64,000 bases of DNA, from NCBI RefSeq assembly GCF_025486315.1, contig NZ_JAOOPY010000003.1, forward strand, positions 186,001 through 250,000, in the 5' to 3' direction. Below, piece after piece: positions 1 to 10,418 of the stretch. The position numbers and the translations under genes are program-made. Numbering within the stretch: the first letter of the stretch is position 1; each line of letters starts with the position of its first letter. The notes under the pieces are model-generated. The model had not been told where the DNA came from. It was given only the letters and a program-made list of their open reading frames with translations, and did not search any database. Source of the stretch: Variovorax sp. N23 (GTDB taxonomy: Bacteria > Pseudomonadota > Gammaproteobacteria > Burkholderiales > Burkholderiaceae_C).

Positions 1-881
1 TTGATGATCAGCGGGCTCTGGTGGCGCTCGTAGGCCTGCGTGAAACCCATGAACATCAGGAACAGGCCGAGGAACACCACCGGGTGGTGGGCGAACAGCA
101 CCACGCCCGCCAGCAGGCCCAGGTGCACCGCCACCACCGACAGCGGCATGCGCGCCTCGGCCGGCATGTCTTTGTCGGGAGGCGGGGCAGGGCGCAGGTG
201 GCGGCGCAGCACGAAGGTGGCGATGGTCGCGTTCACCAGCACGGCGAGCGCGGCCTTCCACCCGAAGTTGGCGAACATGAAGGCGCTGTCCCATTGCCAG
301 GTGGTCGCCACCATCAGCACCGGCGGCGCGGCATACGACGTGAGCGTGCCGCCGATCGAGACGTTGACGAACAGCACGCCCAGCGCCAGGTACTTGACGC
401 CTTCCGGCACCAGCCGCCGGAAGATCTGCGGCGCCAGCATCAGCGCGGCGATGGTCATGGCGGCCGGTTCGGTGATGAGCGACCCTAGCAGCGGCACCGC
501 AGCCAGGCCGAGCCAGGCGGTGGCGAGCGGCGTGGACAGGGGCACCAGGCGCGCGACGCTGTCGACCAGCGATATCACGGTACGCAGCACCGGCCGCGAC
601 GCGGCGATGACCATCACCACGAAGACGAAGAGCGGCTCGGTGTAGTTGCGCGACTCGGCGTAGTCGAGCGCGGGCGCGCCCCCCACGACGAGCGCCATGG
701 CCAGCACCAGCACGATGGCCCAGAAGCCGAAGACGACCTCGACTTCACCGAGCAGATGGAACAGGCCGGCATGGCGGGGATAGCGATGGGACAAGCGCTC
801 GAACTGCTTGGCCGCGAAGGTGTGCAGCAGGGCGACGGCGAAAAGGGCGGCGGCGATCCACTGGATCGGGGTGTCGGACAT
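1..881 (-). CDS. Putative Na+/H+ antiporter-like membrane protein (3' end outside window)
   Basis: Reading leftward from the ATG at 881, the frame is open to the window edge, giving about 293 residues without a stop. It is rich in hydrophobic segments: residues ~8-24, ~52-70, ~84-97, ~120-140, ~150-180, ~195-215 and ~250-280. Conserved-looking loops include GSLITEPAAMTIAA and NVSIGGTLTSYAAPP, of the kind found in ion-transporter superfamily proteins such as the putative Na+/H+ antiporter family (Pfam Na_H_antiport_3). It should sit in the inner membrane. Cation exchange is inferred from general resemblance only, and the C-terminus is not visible. The next gene to the right (SMP-30 lactonase) is co-directional but separated by about 138 nt, so a shared operon is uncertain. 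Confidence 0.65.
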   Translation of the reverse strand, partial: MSDTPIQWIAAALFAVALLHTFAAKQFERLSHRYPRHAGLFHLLGEVEVVFGFWAIVLVLAMALVVGGAPALDYAESRNYTEPLFVFVVMVIAASRPVLRTVISLVDSVARLVPLSTPLATAWLGLAAVPLLGSLITEPAAMTIAALMLAPQIFRRLVPEGVKYLALGVLFVNVSIGGTLTSYAAPPVLMVATTWQWDSAFMFANFGWKAALAVLVNATIATFVLRRHLRPAPPPDKDMPAEARMPLSVVAVHLGLLAGVVLFAHHPVVFLGLFLMFMGFTQAYERHQSPLII

Positions 882-1019
882 GCGTTTCCTGGGCGTGAAA
901 AAACCGCGTGGCGGCCCGACCGACGCAAGAACCTGCCGCGCAAGAAGCCGCGCGACACCCAGGGCGCAGTCTAAGGGATGCGACTGCGCGCAGCGCCGCC
1001 GGCGCCGCGCCTGTGCGCG

Positions 1020-2126
1020 TCAGACGGCGCCGTGCGCCTCCACATACAGCGCGTAGAGCGAATGGCTGCTCGCCATGTAGAGCCGGTTGCGTTTCGGCCC
1101 GCCGAACTCCAGGTTGGCGCAGCGTTCGGGCAGGCGGATGAAGCCGATCGGCTTGCCCTGCGGGTTGAAGACCTTGACGCCGTCCATCTCGTCCGAGCGC
1201 GCGGTCGGCAGGTAGGCCTTCATGCCGCCGCCGATGTCGGTCGGCTCGGCCGCGAGGGCGCCGCTGTGGCCCCAGCCGCACCACAGGTTGCCGTCGCGGT
1301 CGACGCGGAATCCGTCGAAGGCGCCCGGGCCGCCCGCGTCGATCAGCTTGGTCTTGTTCGACACGCTGGCCCCGTCGGCCGCGACGTCGTAGCGCCACAT
1401 GCTGCGGTGGGGCGTGCCCTTCCACTCGACGACGTAGAGCGTGCGCTCGTCCGGCGAGAAGGCCAGGCCGTTCGGGTTCACCAGATCGGTGATCACCGCC
1501 GTCAGCGCGCCGTCCTTCGCGATGCGGTACACGTTGGTCGTCGCCTGCTCGGGCGTGGCGCGCGTGCCTTCCCACTCGCCGTTGATGCCGAAGGTCGGGT
1601 CGGTGAACCAGATGCTGTCGTCGGAGCGCGCCACGATGTCGTTCGGCGCGTTCAGGCGCTTGCCTTCGAAGCTGTCGGCCAGCACGGTCATGCGGCCGTC
1701 CTTCTCGGTGCGCACGATGCGCCGCGTCACCGAATGCTCGCAGGTGACGAGGCGGCCCTGCCGGTCGCGGGTGTTGCCGTTGGCGTAGTTGACGTTGGTC
1801 TTGTGCACGCCGAAGGTGCCGGTCTTCTCGTCGTACTTCATCAGCCGGTTGTTCGGGATGTCGCTCAGCAGCAGAGTGCCCTGTTCGGGAAAGTACACCG
1901 GGCCCTCGGCCCAGCGCATGCCGCTGCCGAGCTGCTCCAGCGTGCTGCTGTAGAGGCGGTACTTGGCGAAGCTCGGGTCGAGGATCATCACCGCCGGGTC
2001 GGGGTAGCGCTGACTCGGGCGGAAGTCGAAGGCCTGTGCGCCGGCCAGGCCGCTGAGGGCTGCGGCGCCGGCGCCGGCGGCCGTCTTGAGGAATTGCCGG
2101 CGCGGGTTGCCGATCGTGGGGTGCAT
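1020..2126 (-). CDS. SMP-30/gluconolactonase/LRE family protein, Tat-exported
   Basis: A 368-residue beta-propeller lactonase-type protein. The N-terminus carries a twin-arginine motif (RRQFLK, residues 9-14) and an Ala-rich segment ending near AQA, so Tat export to the periplasm is likely. Propeller motifs of the family are visible (RWAEGPVYF, APNDIVA, NPNGLAFSPDERTLYVVE). The family hydrolyses aldono-lactones to aldonic acids, which fits the neighbouring aldonate dehydratase. An AGGAGA Shine-Dalgarno lies about 8 nt before the ATG. It is probably the last gene of the sugar-acid cluster that reads leftward from the dehydratase. The exact lactone cannot be read from the sequence. Confidence 0.85.
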   Translation of the reverse strand: MHPTIGNPRRQFLKTAAGAGAAALSGLAGAQAFDFRPSQRYPDPAVMILDPSFAKYRLYSSTLEQLGSGMRWAEGPVYFPEQGTLLLSDIPNNRLMKYDEKTGTFGVHKTNVNYANGNTRDRQGRLVTCEHSVTRRIVRTEKDGRMTVLADSFEGKRLNAPNDIVARSDDSIWFTDPTFGINGEWEGTRATPEQATTNVYRIAKDGALTAVITDLVNPNGLAFSPDERTLYVVEWKGTPHRSMWRYDVAADGASVSNKTKLIDAGGPGAFDGFRVDRDGNLWCGWGHSGALAAEPTDIGGGMKAYLPTARSDEMDGVKVFNPQGKPIGFIRLPERCANLEFGGPKRNRLYMASSHSLYALYVEAHGAV

Positions 2127-2158
2127 GGTCTGTCTCCTGCTGTTGTTGTGGTTCCGGG

Positions 2159-3097
2159 TCAGTGCGCCGCGCTGACCAGCGGCCGGCCTGCGAAGAAGGC
2201 CGCGAGGTTGTCCTCAACCCGCTGCGCCATGGCCGCGCGTGTCTCGTGCGTGTTGCTGGCCAGGTGCGGCAGCAGCACGACGTTATCGAGCGCGAACAGC
2301 GCCTCGGGCACCATCGGCTCGTCCTCGAACACGTCGAGGCCGGCGCCGGCGATGCGGCCGTTCTGCAGCGCGTCGACCAGGGCCTGTTCGTCGACCACCG
2401 TGCCGCGCGAGATGTTGACGAGGTAGCCCGTCGGCCCGAGCGCATCGAGGATCTCGCGCGACACCAGGCCGCGCGTCTCGGTGCCGCCCGCGCTCGCCAC
2501 GACGAGGAAGTCGGCCCATTCGGCGAGTTCCTTCAACGACCCCGCATAGACATGGTCGACATCGACGAGCGGCTTGCGGTTGTGATAGCGCACGTCCATG
2601 TCGAAGCCCGATGCGCGCCGCGCGATGACGCGCCCGATGCGCCCCATGCCGAGGATGCCGAGCTTCTTGCCCGACACCTTGGTCGCGAGCGGGAACTGGC
2701 CTTTGAGCCAGTCCCCACGCCGCACGAAGCGGTCCGACGCGCTGAAGCGGCGCGCCACGTCCATCACCAGCGCGAAGGCGGTGTCGGCCACGCAGTCGTT
2801 GAGCACGTCGGGCGTGTAGCCGACGGCGACGCCGCGGGCGCGCGCGGCATCGAGGTCGATGGCGTCGAGGCCGACGCCGAAGCTCGAGATGACCTTCAGG
2901 TTCGGCAGGGCCGCGATCAGCGCCGCATCGGCGCCGAAGCGGGCCGACGTCGCGACCCCGACGAACTCGCGGCCATGCGCCGCGAGGAAGGCCCTCGGGT
3001 CGGGCTCCTTGTGCAGCAGATGGATGTCGTAGGTCGCGGCGAGACGGGCTTCGAGGGCGGGCAGCAGCGGGCCCATCTGGAGGAGGCGGTGAGGCAT
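2159..3097 (-). CDS. D-2-hydroxyacid dehydrogenase (glyoxylate/hydroxypyruvate reductase type)
   Basis: 312 residues from the ATG at 3097. An in-frame TTG at 3121 would add 8 residues, but neither start has a clear ribosome site. The NAD(P)-binding GxGxxG is at residues 150-155 (GMGRIG). The catalytic Arg231 (NISRGTVVDE), Glu260 (DVFEDEP) and His278 (LPHLAS) are all present, so the enzyme should be active. Members reduce 2-oxoacids such as glyoxylate, hydroxypyruvate or 2-ketogluconate to D-2-hydroxyacids. In a sugar-acid cluster with an RraA-like aldolase, a role in disposing of a C2/C3 oxo-acid product is plausible; this is inference. It lies 43 nt downstream of a Bug receptor gene and is probably co-transcribed with it. 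Confidence 0.88.
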   Translation of the reverse strand: MPHRLLQMGPLLPALEARLAATYDIHLLHKEPDPRAFLAAHGREFVGVATSARFGADAALIAALPNLKVISSFGVGLDAIDLDAARARGVAVGYTPDVLNDCVADTAFALVMDVARRFSASDRFVRRGDWLKGQFPLATKVSGKKLGILGMGRIGRVIARRASGFDMDVRYHNRKPLVDVDHVYAGSLKELAEWADFLVVASAGGTETRGLVSREILDALGPTGYLVNISRGTVVDEQALVDALQNGRIAGAGLDVFEDEPMVPEALFALDNVVLLPHLASNTHETRAAMAQRVEDNLAAFFAGRPLVSAAH

Positions 3098-3140
3098 GAA
3101 GAAAGTTCGAATCAGAGACAAAGAGGAAACAGCGATCGGC

Positions 3141-4118
3141 TCACTCGGCCTGGATGCCCGCGTCCTTGGCGACCTTCGACCACTTCACCATCTCGGTGCC
3201 GATGAAGCCGCCGAACTGCTGCGGCGTGCCGCTGCCGGGCTCGATGCCGTTGTCCTGCAGCGTCTTGCGCACGTCGGGCATCGCGAGGATCTTGTTGACC
3301 TCGGCATTGAGCTTGGCGACCGTGGCTTTGGGCGTGCCCGCGGGCGCGAGCAGGCCGCCCCAGGTGCTGGTCTCGTAACCGGCCACGCCGGCTTCCTGCA
3401 TGGTCGGCACGTCGGGCAGCACCGAGGAGCGCTTGGTCGTCGTCACCGCCAGCGCGCGCAGGCGGTCGGCCTTGATCTGCACGTTGGCGGCGGCCACCGT
3501 GTCGAACATGAGCGAGGTGCGCCCGCTGATCAGGTCGGGGTGCGCCAGCGTGCTGCCCTTGTACGGGATGTGCGTCATGTCGAGGCCGGCCATCGACTTG
3601 AACAGTTCGCCCGAGAAATGCGGCGCACCGCCGTTGCCGCTGGACGCGAAGCTCAGCTTGCCGGGGTTGGCCTTGCCGTAGGCGATGAGCTCCTTGACCG
3701 ACTTCACCGGCAGCGTGGGCGAGACGATCAGCACCAGCGGCACCACGTGCGTCAGCGCGACCGGCTCGAAGCTCTTGACCGTGTCGAAGGGCAGCTTCTT
3801 GACCATGCTCGGGTTGATCGCATGGCTGCTGGCGACCAGCACCAGCATGTGGCCGTCGGGCGGGCTCTTGGCGACCAGGTCGGTGCCGATGATGCCGGTG
3901 GCGCCGGCGCGGTTGTCGATGACCACCGGCTGGCCCCAGGCCTCGGTGAGCTTCTGGCCGATGAGCCGCGCCGCCAGGTCGATCGCACCGCCGGGCGAGG
4001 CCGGCACGACGATGGTGATCTGCTTGCTCGGGTAGGTCTGGGCCTGTGCCTGCGCGGGCAGCACGGCGGCCACCGCCAATGCGCACGCCAGCTGAAGTGC
4101 TCGAAGTGGAGACGCCAT
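3141..4118 (-). CDS. Bug/TctC family tripartite tricarboxylate receptor (first of three)
   Basis: 325 residues, standard length for Bug-type periplasmic receptors. The N-terminal signal peptide ends around AQAQAQ. Family hallmarks follow: YPSKQITIVVP, PGGAIDLAAR, GQPVVIDNRAGATG, ASSGNGGAPHFSGE, HIPYKG and PTMQEAGV. Start chosen at 4118, two bases after the TGA of the RraA-like gene, indicating tight coupling. Bug proteins capture carboxylates; the usual TctA/TctB membrane partners are absent from this window, as is common in Burkholderiales. A ligand from the surrounding sugar-acid pathway is likely but not shown by the sequence. Confidence 0.92.
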   Translation of the reverse strand: MASPLRALQLACALAVAAVLPAQAQAQTYPSKQITIVVPASPGGAIDLAARLIGQKLTEAWGQPVVIDNRAGATGIIGTDLVAKSPPDGHMLVLVASSHAINPSMVKKLPFDTVKSFEPVALTHVVPLVLIVSPTLPVKSVKELIAYGKANPGKLSFASSGNGGAPHFSGELFKSMAGLDMTHIPYKGSTLAHPDLISGRTSLMFDTVAAANVQIKADRLRALAVTTTKRSSVLPDVPTMQEAGVAGYETSTWGGLLAPAGTPKATVAKLNAEVNKILAMPDVRKTLQDNGIEPGSGTPQQFGGFIGTEMVKWSKVAKDAGIQAE

Positions 4119-4120
4119 GG

Positions 4121-4849
4121 TCAAACTCCCTTTTCCTTGCGCCAGCCTTCGAAGGCGGCGCGGGTTTCTGCGTTGGGTGGATAGGTGCCGGCCAGCCGGG
4201 CGCCGCCTTCGATGCGTTCGAGGATGAAGGCCTCCATCTTTTCCTGTTCGACGGCGTCGCGCGACACCTCCTCGGCCAGGTGCTGCGGAATGACCACCAC
4301 GCCTTCGTCGTCGCCCACCATCACGTCGCCCGGGTACACCGGCACGCCGCCGCAGCCGATCGGCACGTCGAGGTCGATGGCGTGGTGGTGGATGAGGTTG
4401 AGCGGCGCGCTGCCGCCCGCGCAGTACACCGGGAAGTCCATCTGCGAGATCGGGCCGCTGTCGCGCACCGGGCCGTCGGACACCAGGCCCGCCGCGCCGC
4501 GGACCTTGAGCCGCGTCGTGAGGATCTGCCCGCCCGATGCCACCCGCGTCTCGCCGCGGCAGTCGATCACCAGCACGTGGCCGGGCGGCACGCTTTCGAT
4601 GCCCTTGCGCTGCGGATGGTTCGGGTCGTCGAAGGCGCTGATCTGGTCGAGGTCCTCGCGCGCGGGGATGTTGCGCATGGTGAAGGCCGGGCCGACCAGG
4701 TTGCCGCCGCTCGGCGTCGTGAGGCGGCGCACCTGTTGCAGGTAGACGTTGCGGAAGCCGCGCTTGAAGAGCTGGGTGCACAGCGTGGCGACGCTCACGT
4801 GGCGCAGGCGTTCGCGGGCTTCGTCGGAAAGGGGTGTGGTGTCGGTCAT
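4121..4849 (-). CDS. RraA-like protein (4-hydroxy-4-methyl-2-oxoglutarate aldolase-type)
   Basis: 242 residues, somewhat longer than the ~160-residue RraA ribonuclease regulator and closer to metabolic RraA-fold aldolases/demethylmenaquinone-methyltransferase-like proteins. The family core is visible: VGPAFTMRN, DCRGETRVASGGQILTTRLKV, then GLVSDGPVRDSG, whose Arg-Asp belongs to the metal and substrate site of class II pyruvate aldolases. Next comes GCGGVPVYPGDVMVGDDEGVVVIP. These enzymes cleave 4-hydroxy-2-oxoacids to pyruvate plus a second carbonyl compound. Sandwiched between Bug receptor genes and downstream of an aldonate dehydratase, it could perform the aldol cleavage step of the cluster (inference). 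The stop overlaps the spacing to the next gene by design: only 2 nt separate them. Confidence 0.8.
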   Translation of the reverse strand: MTDTTPLSDEARERLRHVSVATLCTQLFKRGFRNVYLQQVRRLTTPSGGNLVGPAFTMRNIPAREDLDQISAFDDPNHPQRKGIESVPPGHVLVIDCRGETRVASGGQILTTRLKVRGAAGLVSDGPVRDSGPISQMDFPVYCAGGSAPLNLIHHHAIDLDVPIGCGGVPVYPGDVMVGDDEGVVVIPQHLAEEVSRDAVEQEKMEAFILERIEGGARLAGTYPPNAETRAAFEGWRKEKGV

Positions 4850-4871
4850 GGGTGGCGTTGGAAAGGAAAAT

Positions 4872-5879
4872 TCAGTTGGCCGTCGCGCCGGATTTGCGGA
4901 CGAGCTCGCCCCAGCGCGGGATCTCTTTCTGCATCAGCGCGGCGAGGTCGGCCGGCGAGCCGGCCACCACATCCATGCCGAGCTGGTTCGTGAGCTTGTC
5001 CTTCACTTCGGGCGTGAGAAGGATCTTGTGGATCTCGGTGGCCAGCCGCTGCGCGATCGGCGCGGGCAGGCCTTTGGGCGCATACACGGCCTGCCACGAC
5101 GCCATCTCGAAACCCTTCACGCCGGCTTCCTGCATCGTGGGCAGATCGGGCGCCAGCGCCATGCGCTTCGCAGTCGTCACGGCCAGCAGCGTGAGCTTGC
5201 CGGCCTGCACCAGCGGCAGCGCCGCCGTGATCTGGTCGAACATGAAGGTGACCTGGCCCGACGACACGTCGAGCATCGCCGGCGGCGTGCCCTTGTACGG
5301 GATGTGTGTGAGCTTCACGCCGATCATGTCGGCCAGCATCTCGCCCGCGAGGTGCGTGGACGTGCCAGCCCCCGACGACGCGAAGGTACGCCGCGCCGGG
5401 TCCTTCTTCAGCAGCGCGATCAGATCGGCGACCGAGTTGACGCCGAGCGCCGGGTCGACGATCAGCACGTTCGGCAGGAAGGCCACGAGCGCGATCGGAT
5501 CGAAGTCCTTCACCGGGTCGTAAGGCAGGTTCTTGTACAGGCTCGCATTGATGGCATGCGTGCTGATGGTCTCGCCGAAGAGCGTGTAGCCGTCGGGCTT
5601 GGCCTTGGCGACATAGCCCGCACCGACCGCACCGGCGGCGCCCGGCCGGTTGTCGACGATGACCGGCTGGCCGAGCGCGTCGCCCAGCTTCTGCGCGATG
5701 ACGCGGCCGATCACGTCGGTCGAGCCGCCGGGCGTGAAGGGAACGACGTAGGTGATCGGCTTGCTCGGCCACTTGTCCTGTGCGAGCGCACTGCCTGCAC
5801 CGAGAAGGGCGCCGGGCGCCAGCAGCGATGCACCGGCGACGAGCAGGCGGCGGCGATGGGGGAGGTGGGTGCGCTTCAT
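4872..5879 (-). CDS. Bug/TctC family tripartite tricarboxylate receptor (second of three)
   Basis: 335 residues with an Arg-rich N-terminus (HRRRLLVAGASLL) and a signal peptide ending near SALAQ. Family motifs: WPSKPITYVVPFTPGGSTD, GQPVIVDNRPGAAGAVG, KPDGYTLFGE, ASSGAGTSTHLAGE, HIPYKGTPPAMLD, PTMQEAGVKGFE. The ATG at 5879 follows the TGA of the upstream receptor gene after one base, so the two are translationally coupled. It is clearly a paralogue rather than a copy of its neighbours, since signal peptides and ligand-loop residues differ. Ligand unknown. Confidence 0.92.
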   Translation of the reverse strand: MKRTHLPHRRRLLVAGASLLAPGALLGAGSALAQDKWPSKPITYVVPFTPGGSTDVIGRVIAQKLGDALGQPVIVDNRPGAAGAVGAGYVAKAKPDGYTLFGETISTHAINASLYKNLPYDPVKDFDPIALVAFLPNVLIVDPALGVNSVADLIALLKKDPARRTFASSGAGTSTHLAGEMLADMIGVKLTHIPYKGTPPAMLDVSSGQVTFMFDQITAALPLVQAGKLTLLAVTTAKRMALAPDLPTMQEAGVKGFEMASWQAVYAPKGLPAPIAQRLATEIHKILLTPEVKDKLTNQLGMDVVAGSPADLAALMQKEIPRWGELVRKSGATAN

Positions 5880-5880
5880 G

Positions 5881-6891
5881 TCATTCCACCTTCACGCCGC
5901 CGGCCTGGATGACCTGGCCATAACGCAGCTTGTCCGCGTCGATGGTCTTCTGCAGTTCGGCCGGCGTGCTGCCGCGCGGCGTCGCGCCCTGCGCGATCAG
6001 CGCCTTGCGCATGTCCTCGGTCGCCACGGCCTCCTTCACGTCGGCGGCGATCCTGTCGACCAGCGCTTGCGGCGTGCCGCTCGGCGCCAGCAGTGCCACC
6101 CACGAACCGGACTCGGCGTTGGGCACGCCGAGCTCGGCCAGCGTCGGCACCTCGGGCATGGCGGGCGAGCGCTGCGCGCTGGTCACGGCCAGGGCGCGCA
6201 GCTTGCCGGTCTTGACGTAGCCGGAGGTCTCGAGGATCGACGCGAAGAGCATGTCGACATGGCCGGCCATCAGGTCCGACATGGCCGGCCCGCCGCCCTT
6301 GTAGGGCACGTGCACGAACTTCACGCCGGTCGCCTGCTGGAAGATCTCGGCCGTGAGGTGCGGCGACCCGCCGCTGCCCGAGCTCGCGTAGGTGTACTTC
6401 CCGGGCGCGGCCTTGGCGAGCGCGATCAGCTCCTTCGGCGTTTTCGCCGGCAGGCTCGGGTTGACGACGAAGGCGAAGGGCAGCTCGGCGAACAGCGAGA
6501 TGGGGGCGAAAGCCTTGTCCGCGTCGTACGTCAGCTTGTAGAGCGACGGGTTGATCGACTGCGTGCCGACGTTGCCGATCAGCAGCGTGTAGCCGTCTGG
6601 CTTGGCCTTGGCGACCAGCTCGGCGCCGACCACGCCGCCGGCGCCGGTGCGGTTGTCCACCACCACCGTCTGGCCCCATTTCTGGCCCAGTCGCACGGCG
6701 AGCAGGCGCCCCGCGATGTCGGTGCCGCCGCCGGGCGCGAAGGGCACGACGACGGTCACGGGCCGCGTCGGCCAGGTGGGGGCCGGCGTGGTCTGCGCGG
6801 CCACGGCGAAGGGCAACGCCATCAGGGCGAGCTGCGCGACGCGCAGCGTGAGCGGGCCGAGGGTTCGGCGTGTGAACTTGTCTGTCTCCAT
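5881..6891 (-). CDS. Bug/TctC family tripartite tricarboxylate receptor (third of three)
   Basis: 336 residues, with a signal peptide (about residues 1-33, ending AVAAQ) and family motifs TWPTRPVTVVVPFAPGGGTD, GQKWGQTVVVDNRTGAGGVVG, KPDGYTLLIGN, ASSGSGGSPHLTAE and HVPYKGGGPAMSD. AAGGAA is spaced 5 nt from the ATG at 6891. It is the first receptor gene downstream of the dehydratase (41-nt gap). Three consecutive but diverged receptors suggest recognition of several related acids by one cluster. No membrane components are encoded here, so they must be supplied from elsewhere. Confidence 0.92.
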   Translation of the reverse strand: METDKFTRRTLGPLTLRVAQLALMALPFAVAAQTTPAPTWPTRPVTVVVPFAPGGGTDIAGRLLAVRLGQKWGQTVVVDNRTGAGGVVGAELVAKAKPDGYTLLIGNVGTQSINPSLYKLTYDADKAFAPISLFAELPFAFVVNPSLPAKTPKELIALAKAAPGKYTYASSGSGGSPHLTAEIFQQATGVKFVHVPYKGGGPAMSDLMAGHVDMLFASILETSGYVKTGKLRALAVTSAQRSPAMPEVPTLAELGVPNAESGSWVALLAPSGTPQALVDRIAADVKEAVATEDMRKALIAQGATPRGSTPAELQKTIDADKLRYGQVIQAGGVKVE

Positions 6892-6932
6892 GTCTTTCCT
6901 TTTTTGTATCTCGTTGTCGTTGGGCGCTGGGG

Positions 6933-8693
<1,761 letters not shown>

Positions 8694-8701
8694 GAGGCTC
8701 G

Positions 8702-8719
8702 AATGTTAGCGCTGTCATT
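8702..8719. promoter_or_regulatory. LacI-type operator upstream of the dehydratase
   Basis: An 18-bp imperfect palindrome with an AGCGCT centre (AATGTTAGCGCTGTCATT); seven of nine base pairs match across the dyad. LacI-family regulators bind such CG-centred palindromes. It starts 9 bp upstream of the dehydratase ATG (8693), where bound protein would block initiation. The lacI gene next door is the obvious candidate regulator; binding is inferred. Confidence 0.6.
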
Positions 8720-8834
8720 CCGATGTGAAGCGAGGGTTTTCCTTTGGTTGTTCCACTCGTTCAACGAGGAGGTGTTTCCGCTGTCAGTGCGGCCGATGCC
8801 TGCGAGGCGATGCGCGCAGCGCCGACGAACAGCC

Positions 8835-9923
8835 TCAGACGCTGTCGCGCTCGATCAGCGAAAAGCCCAGGTCGATGACCTTCTGCGTGACCTCGACGCC
8901 CTTGGCGCGCTCGACGATGAAGCGCGCCGCCTGCCGGCCGATGGCGGTGCCGTCGATGCGCACGGTCGTGATGGCGGGGTGCGTGTGCTGCGCGAAGGCG
9001 AGGTCGCCGAAACCCATCACGCCCAGGTCGGCCGGCACGCGCAGGCCGCGCGCGTGCGCCTCGGTGATCACGCCGTGCGCCAGCGCATCGGAACTGCAGA
9101 CCAGCACGTCGGTGTGCGGCGCGTCCGTGAGCAGGGCGGTCAGCGCGGTGCGTCCGCTGCCCAGCGTGGTGGGCGCCGCGACGGTGTGCACCGGCACCGT
9201 CGTCACGCCGAGGTCGGCCATCGCCGCGGTGAATCCCCGGCGCCGCAGGTCGGCGCGCTGGTCGTCGCCGGTCACGACGGCGGGGTGCCGGTAGCCCTTG
9301 GCGTGCAGGAAGCCCGCGATGGCCGCACCGACCTTCTCGTGCGAGAAGCCCACCAGCATGTCGACCGGGGTCGGTGTCAGGTCCCAGGTCTCGACCACCG
9401 GGATGCCCGAGGCGAGCAGCCGGCGCCGGCCTTCGGCCGAATGCATGATGCCGGTCAGCACGATGCCGTCGGGCCGGCGGCCGATGATGGCGTCGATCAG
9501 CGCGTCCTCGCGCGAGTGGTGGTAGCCGCTCTGGCCCAGCATGAGCTGGTAGCCGGCCTCGTCGAGCGCCTCGGTCAGCGCCTGGATGGTTTCGAGGAAC
9601 ACCGGGCCGGCGATGGTCGGCACCAGCGCCGCGACCAGCCGGCTGCGGTTCGACGCCAGGCCGCCCGCCAGGCGGTTGGGCACGTAGCCGGTGCGCTCGA
9701 CCGCCGCGCGCACCTTCTCGCGCGTGTCCGGCGACACCAGCTCGGGCGTGTTGAGCGCGCGCGAGACGGTGATGGTCGACACGCCCGCGAGCTTGGACAC
9801 GTCGCTGAGCGTGATGCCGCCGCTGCCGCGCCGGGCCGCACGGCCGGGAACAATCTGTTGGATCACGAAAGGAGCACTCTGGAGGTTGGCGAAAGAGAGA
9901 AGGGCGCCAGCGGAGCGTTTCAT
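8835..9923 (-). CDS. LacI family transcriptional regulator
   Basis: 362 residues from the ATG at 9923. The helix-turn-helix is at residues ~37-57 (TLSDVSKLAGVSTITVSRALN), followed by the hinge (GYVPNRLAGGLASNRSRLVA) and a periplasmic-binding-like effector domain (LLVCSSDALAHGV-type region, LGVMGFGDLAFAQHTHPAITTVRID). The ~35 residues before the HTH are longer than normal; an in-frame GTG at 9866 would give a more typical N-terminus, so the start is uncertain. A GGAG lies only 3 nt before the ATG. An imperfect CCAG-N7-CTGG dyad (9929-9943) just upstream could serve autoregulation. It probably controls the sugar-acid operon through the operator at 8702-8719, with an aldonate or keto-deoxy acid as effector. 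Confidence 0.88.
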   Translation of the reverse strand: MKRSAGALLSFANLQSAPFVIQQIVPGRAARRGSGGITLSDVSKLAGVSTITVSRALNTPELVSPDTREKVRAAVERTGYVPNRLAGGLASNRSRLVAALVPTIAGPVFLETIQALTEALDEAGYQLMLGQSGYHHSREDALIDAIIGRRPDGIVLTGIMHSAEGRRRLLASGIPVVETWDLTPTPVDMLVGFSHEKVGAAIAGFLHAKGYRHPAVVTGDDQRADLRRRGFTAAMADLGVTTVPVHTVAAPTTLGSGRTALTALLTDAPHTDVLVCSSDALAHGVITEAHARGLRVPADLGVMGFGDLAFAQHTHPAITTVRIDGTAIGRQAARFIVERAKGVEVTQKVIDLGFSLIERDSV

Positions 9924-10044
9924 TATCTCCAGTGCCGCGCTGGAACCTTCGGGCTACTTTCGAGACGCATTCTTCGGGAATTCGAGGAGAGGGCTTTCCC
10001 TTGGGTGTATCCCCTGAGTCCCTGCCGCCGCTGCATCATGGTCC

Positions 10045-10218
10045 ATGACCAAGCTTTTCCTTTATGCGCTCAGCATGGGCGTGTCCGTGGCGCTCGTCCG
10101 GTACGTGGGTCCGGCCGCGCTGCTGGCGGTGTTCGCGCTCTGCGGTTGCACGTTTCTGTTCTCGACGGGCGCCGTGTGCGAGCCGTCGGAGGCGGACAGC
10201 GACCACGGGTTTGCGTGA
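10045..10218 (+). CDS. Possible small membrane protein
   Basis: A 57-codon frame in the 495-nt stretch between lacI and imuA. The predicted product has one strongly hydrophobic stretch (residues ~13-43, around VGPAALLAVFALCGC) and a short acidic tail (EPSEADSDHG), consistent with a single- or double-pass inner-membrane peptide. Third positions are mostly G or C. No good Shine-Dalgarno is visible before the ATG. I do not recognise a family. It may be real or chance. Confidence 0.35.
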   Translation: MTKLFLYALSMGVSVALVRYVGPAALLAVFALCGCTFLFSTGAVCEPSEADSDHGFA

Positions 10219-10383
10219 GCGTCGGCCGGCCTGACGCCATAGCGGCTGCGCGGACGGGCTCCCAGGGCCGCCAGAACTGAACATCGGCGGCGACAAAAGA
10301 TCGAGTGCGCTCCGGCCCCCGCTCGGGCGAAGCCGCCGAGCGGACATGCGCTGTCACCAGAAAGGCATTGCCCATCGGCAGAA

Positions 10384-10403
10384 TACTGTATAAAAATACA
10401 GTT
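10384..10403. promoter_or_regulatory. LexA (SOS) box upstream of imuA
   Basis: TACTGTATAAAAATACAGTT contains the perfect core CTGT-N8-ACAG (10386-10401) and differs from the E. coli LexA consensus 20-mer at only three positions. It lies 16 bp before the imuA ATG, where LexA would block transcription of the imuA-imuB-dnaE2 operon until DNA damage. Confidence 0.92.
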
Positions 10404-10418
10404 AACAGTCGATCCGCC

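Noticed and set aside
3141..4781. A 546-codon frame suggesting a long N-terminal domain on the first Bug receptor
   Set aside because: The first ~220 codons are an alternative frame of the RraA-like gene; a signal peptide at 4118 marks the true start.
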